Positions 63,276-64,000 of a stretch of 64,000 bases of DNA are shown in pieces. The DNA comes from Chryseobacterium sp. (GTDB lineage Bacteria; Bacteroidota; Bacteroidia; Flavobacteriales; Weeksellaceae). A program made the translations under genes and the position numbers. A model generated the notes under the pieces. That model was not told the origin of the DNA and ran no database searches. It worked only from the letters and a program-made list of their open reading frames with translations. Position 1 is the first letter of the stretch, and each line of letters begins with the position of its first letter. The DNA lies in the NCBI GenBank assembly GCA_031277615.1, contig JAITMC010000025.1:62001-126000 (forward strand). Direction: 5' to 3'.

Positions 63276-64000
63276 ATGGGGTTATTCTCGTTCAAAAAAA
63301 AGCAGCCGCCGGTCATCGGCCTTACGCTTTCCGGTGGAGGAATGCGGGGAATAGCCCATATTGCAGTCCTTAAAGCCCTGGAAGAATACGGTCTTAAACC
63401 CCATATCATTTCAGGAACCAGCGCAGGATCTATTGTTGGGGCATTTTATGCTTTCGGAAAAACACCGGATGAAATGATTGACATCGTTAAGCAGACAACC
63501 TTCTTTTCCAGGTCTTATCTGAAACTTTCCAAAAACGGTATTTTCAGTTCCAATTTCATCTTAAAACTGTTCAGGGATCATTTTCCTGAAGATGATTTTA
63601 AAATCTTAAAAATCCCTGTTTATGTCGCTGCAACAGAAATGACGCACGGTATTGTAGATTTCTTTTCGGAAGGCGAACTTTTCAGACCGCTTCTGGCCTC
63701 ATCAAGTGTTCCCTTTATTCTGCCACCCGTAAGAATTGATGAAAAAATATACGTAGATGGCGGTGTACTGGACAACCTTCCTATAGAACCCATTATCGAC
63801 AAATGTGATTTTCTGATTGCTTCTCACGTGAATTCCATCAGCTATGATGAGCTGAAAAAGATGAGCCTGATGAAAGAATTCGACAGAATCCTCCATCTTG
63901 CCATTGCCAAATCCGTTTATTCCAAAGCCAGATCCTGTGATATCTTTCTTGATCCTCCTAAAATGACCAAGTTCAGCTTATTCAGCAAGAAAAATCTGGA
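63276..64000 (+). CDS. Patatin-like phospholipase, N-terminal part
   Basis: The ATG at 63276 opens 241 codons that run off the window, so no stop is visible. The Ser-Asp dyad fold is clear: oxyanion GGGMRG (residues 20-25), nucleophile GTSAG (Ser49), and the DGG motif near residue 160. It hydrolyses phospholipid or acyl esters. There is no signal peptide (start MGLFSFKKKQPP is basic), so it is likely cytosolic. The gene lies 70 bp after the hydrolase gene. Confidence 0.9.
   Translation, partial: MGLFSFKKKQPPVIGLTLSGGGMRGIAHIAVLKALEEYGLKPHIISGTSAGSIVGAFYAFGKTPDEMIDIVKQTTFFSRSYLKLSKNGIFSSNFILKLFRDHFPEDDFKILKIPVYVAATEMTHGIVDFFSEGELFRPLLASSSVPFILPPVRIDEKIYVDGGVLDNLPIEPIIDKCDFLIASHVNSISYDELKKMSLMKEFDRILHLAIAKSVYSKARSCDIFLDPPKMTKFSLFSKKNL

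Overview
This window looks like chromosome of a Chryseobacterium-type flavobacterium (Bacteroidota, Flavobacteriia, Weeksellaceae). The evidence is an AT-rich sequence, Bacteroidota -7 promoter boxes (TAnnTTTG) in front of many genes, frequent SPII lipoproteins, two secreted proteins with type IX secretion sorting tails, a bacillithiol deacetylase, a long-form NusB, a PUR-family protein, and a GG-leader cysteine-rich peptide of a kind I associate with Chryseobacterium. I could not search databases, so the genus is inference. I see no insertion sequence, prophage, CRISPR array or rRNA. One tRNA gene (His) is present.

Layout. 1-8.8 kb, all minus strand, is accessory: the N-terminal part of a TPR protein, an LRR-like protein, small lipoproteins, a SUKH-like (SMI1/KNR4) protein, a DUF4303-like gene broken by a frameshift, and a protein with an L7/L12-like C-terminal domain. 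This resembles an array of toxin-immunity genes without a visible toxin. 8.9-16 kb holds a MATE exporter, an S41 peptidase, aspS and an acyltransferase. 15.8-21.3 kb holds a PurA, a Crp/Fnr-type regulator, and a divergent NHEJ set (Ku plus LigD, the latter split at an A9 run). 21.3-28 kb holds a YcxB-like protein, MscS, an SDR, the nusB-DUF1573-yajC operon, an ABC exporter and a PUR protein. 28.2-33.7 kb is a 1679-aa DUF4132 protein with a small partner. 34-41 kb holds tRNA-His, bshB1, a secreted TPR protein, and an ExbB-ExbD-ExbD-TonB energy-transduction cluster with a PstS-like lipoprotein. 41-50.6 kb holds leuS, a lipocalin-like lipoprotein, an acyltransferase-glycosyltransferase operon, waaA, a DUF1648 protein, an NlpC/P60 peptidase and an O-methyltransferase. 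50.7-64 kb holds a six-cysteine GG-leader peptide, an M1 aminopeptidase, an OmpA-family lipoprotein, tilS-dsbD, two seven-repeat T9SS proteins, an orphan ExbD, an alpha/beta hydrolase and the start of a patatin-like phospholipase.

The points I rate highest are these. (1) Near-identical palindromes TTGTC-N4-GACAA and TTGTC-N4-GGCAA lie exactly 33 bp (centre to centre) upstream of the -7 boxes of the Crp-type regulator gene and of purA, which suggests an autoregulated activator with purA as target. (2) An unlisted 50-aa GG-leader peptide has its own -7 box and terminator and a C-X5-C-X5-CC-X4-C-X6-C pattern like an inhibitor cystine knot. (3) Two genes (ligD and the DUF4303-like gene) are split at A-homopolymers by the same one-base frame offset: real frameshifts, programmed slippage or consensus errors. 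(4) Two adjacent secreted proteins each have exactly seven roughly 58-aa repeats and probably form beta-propellers.
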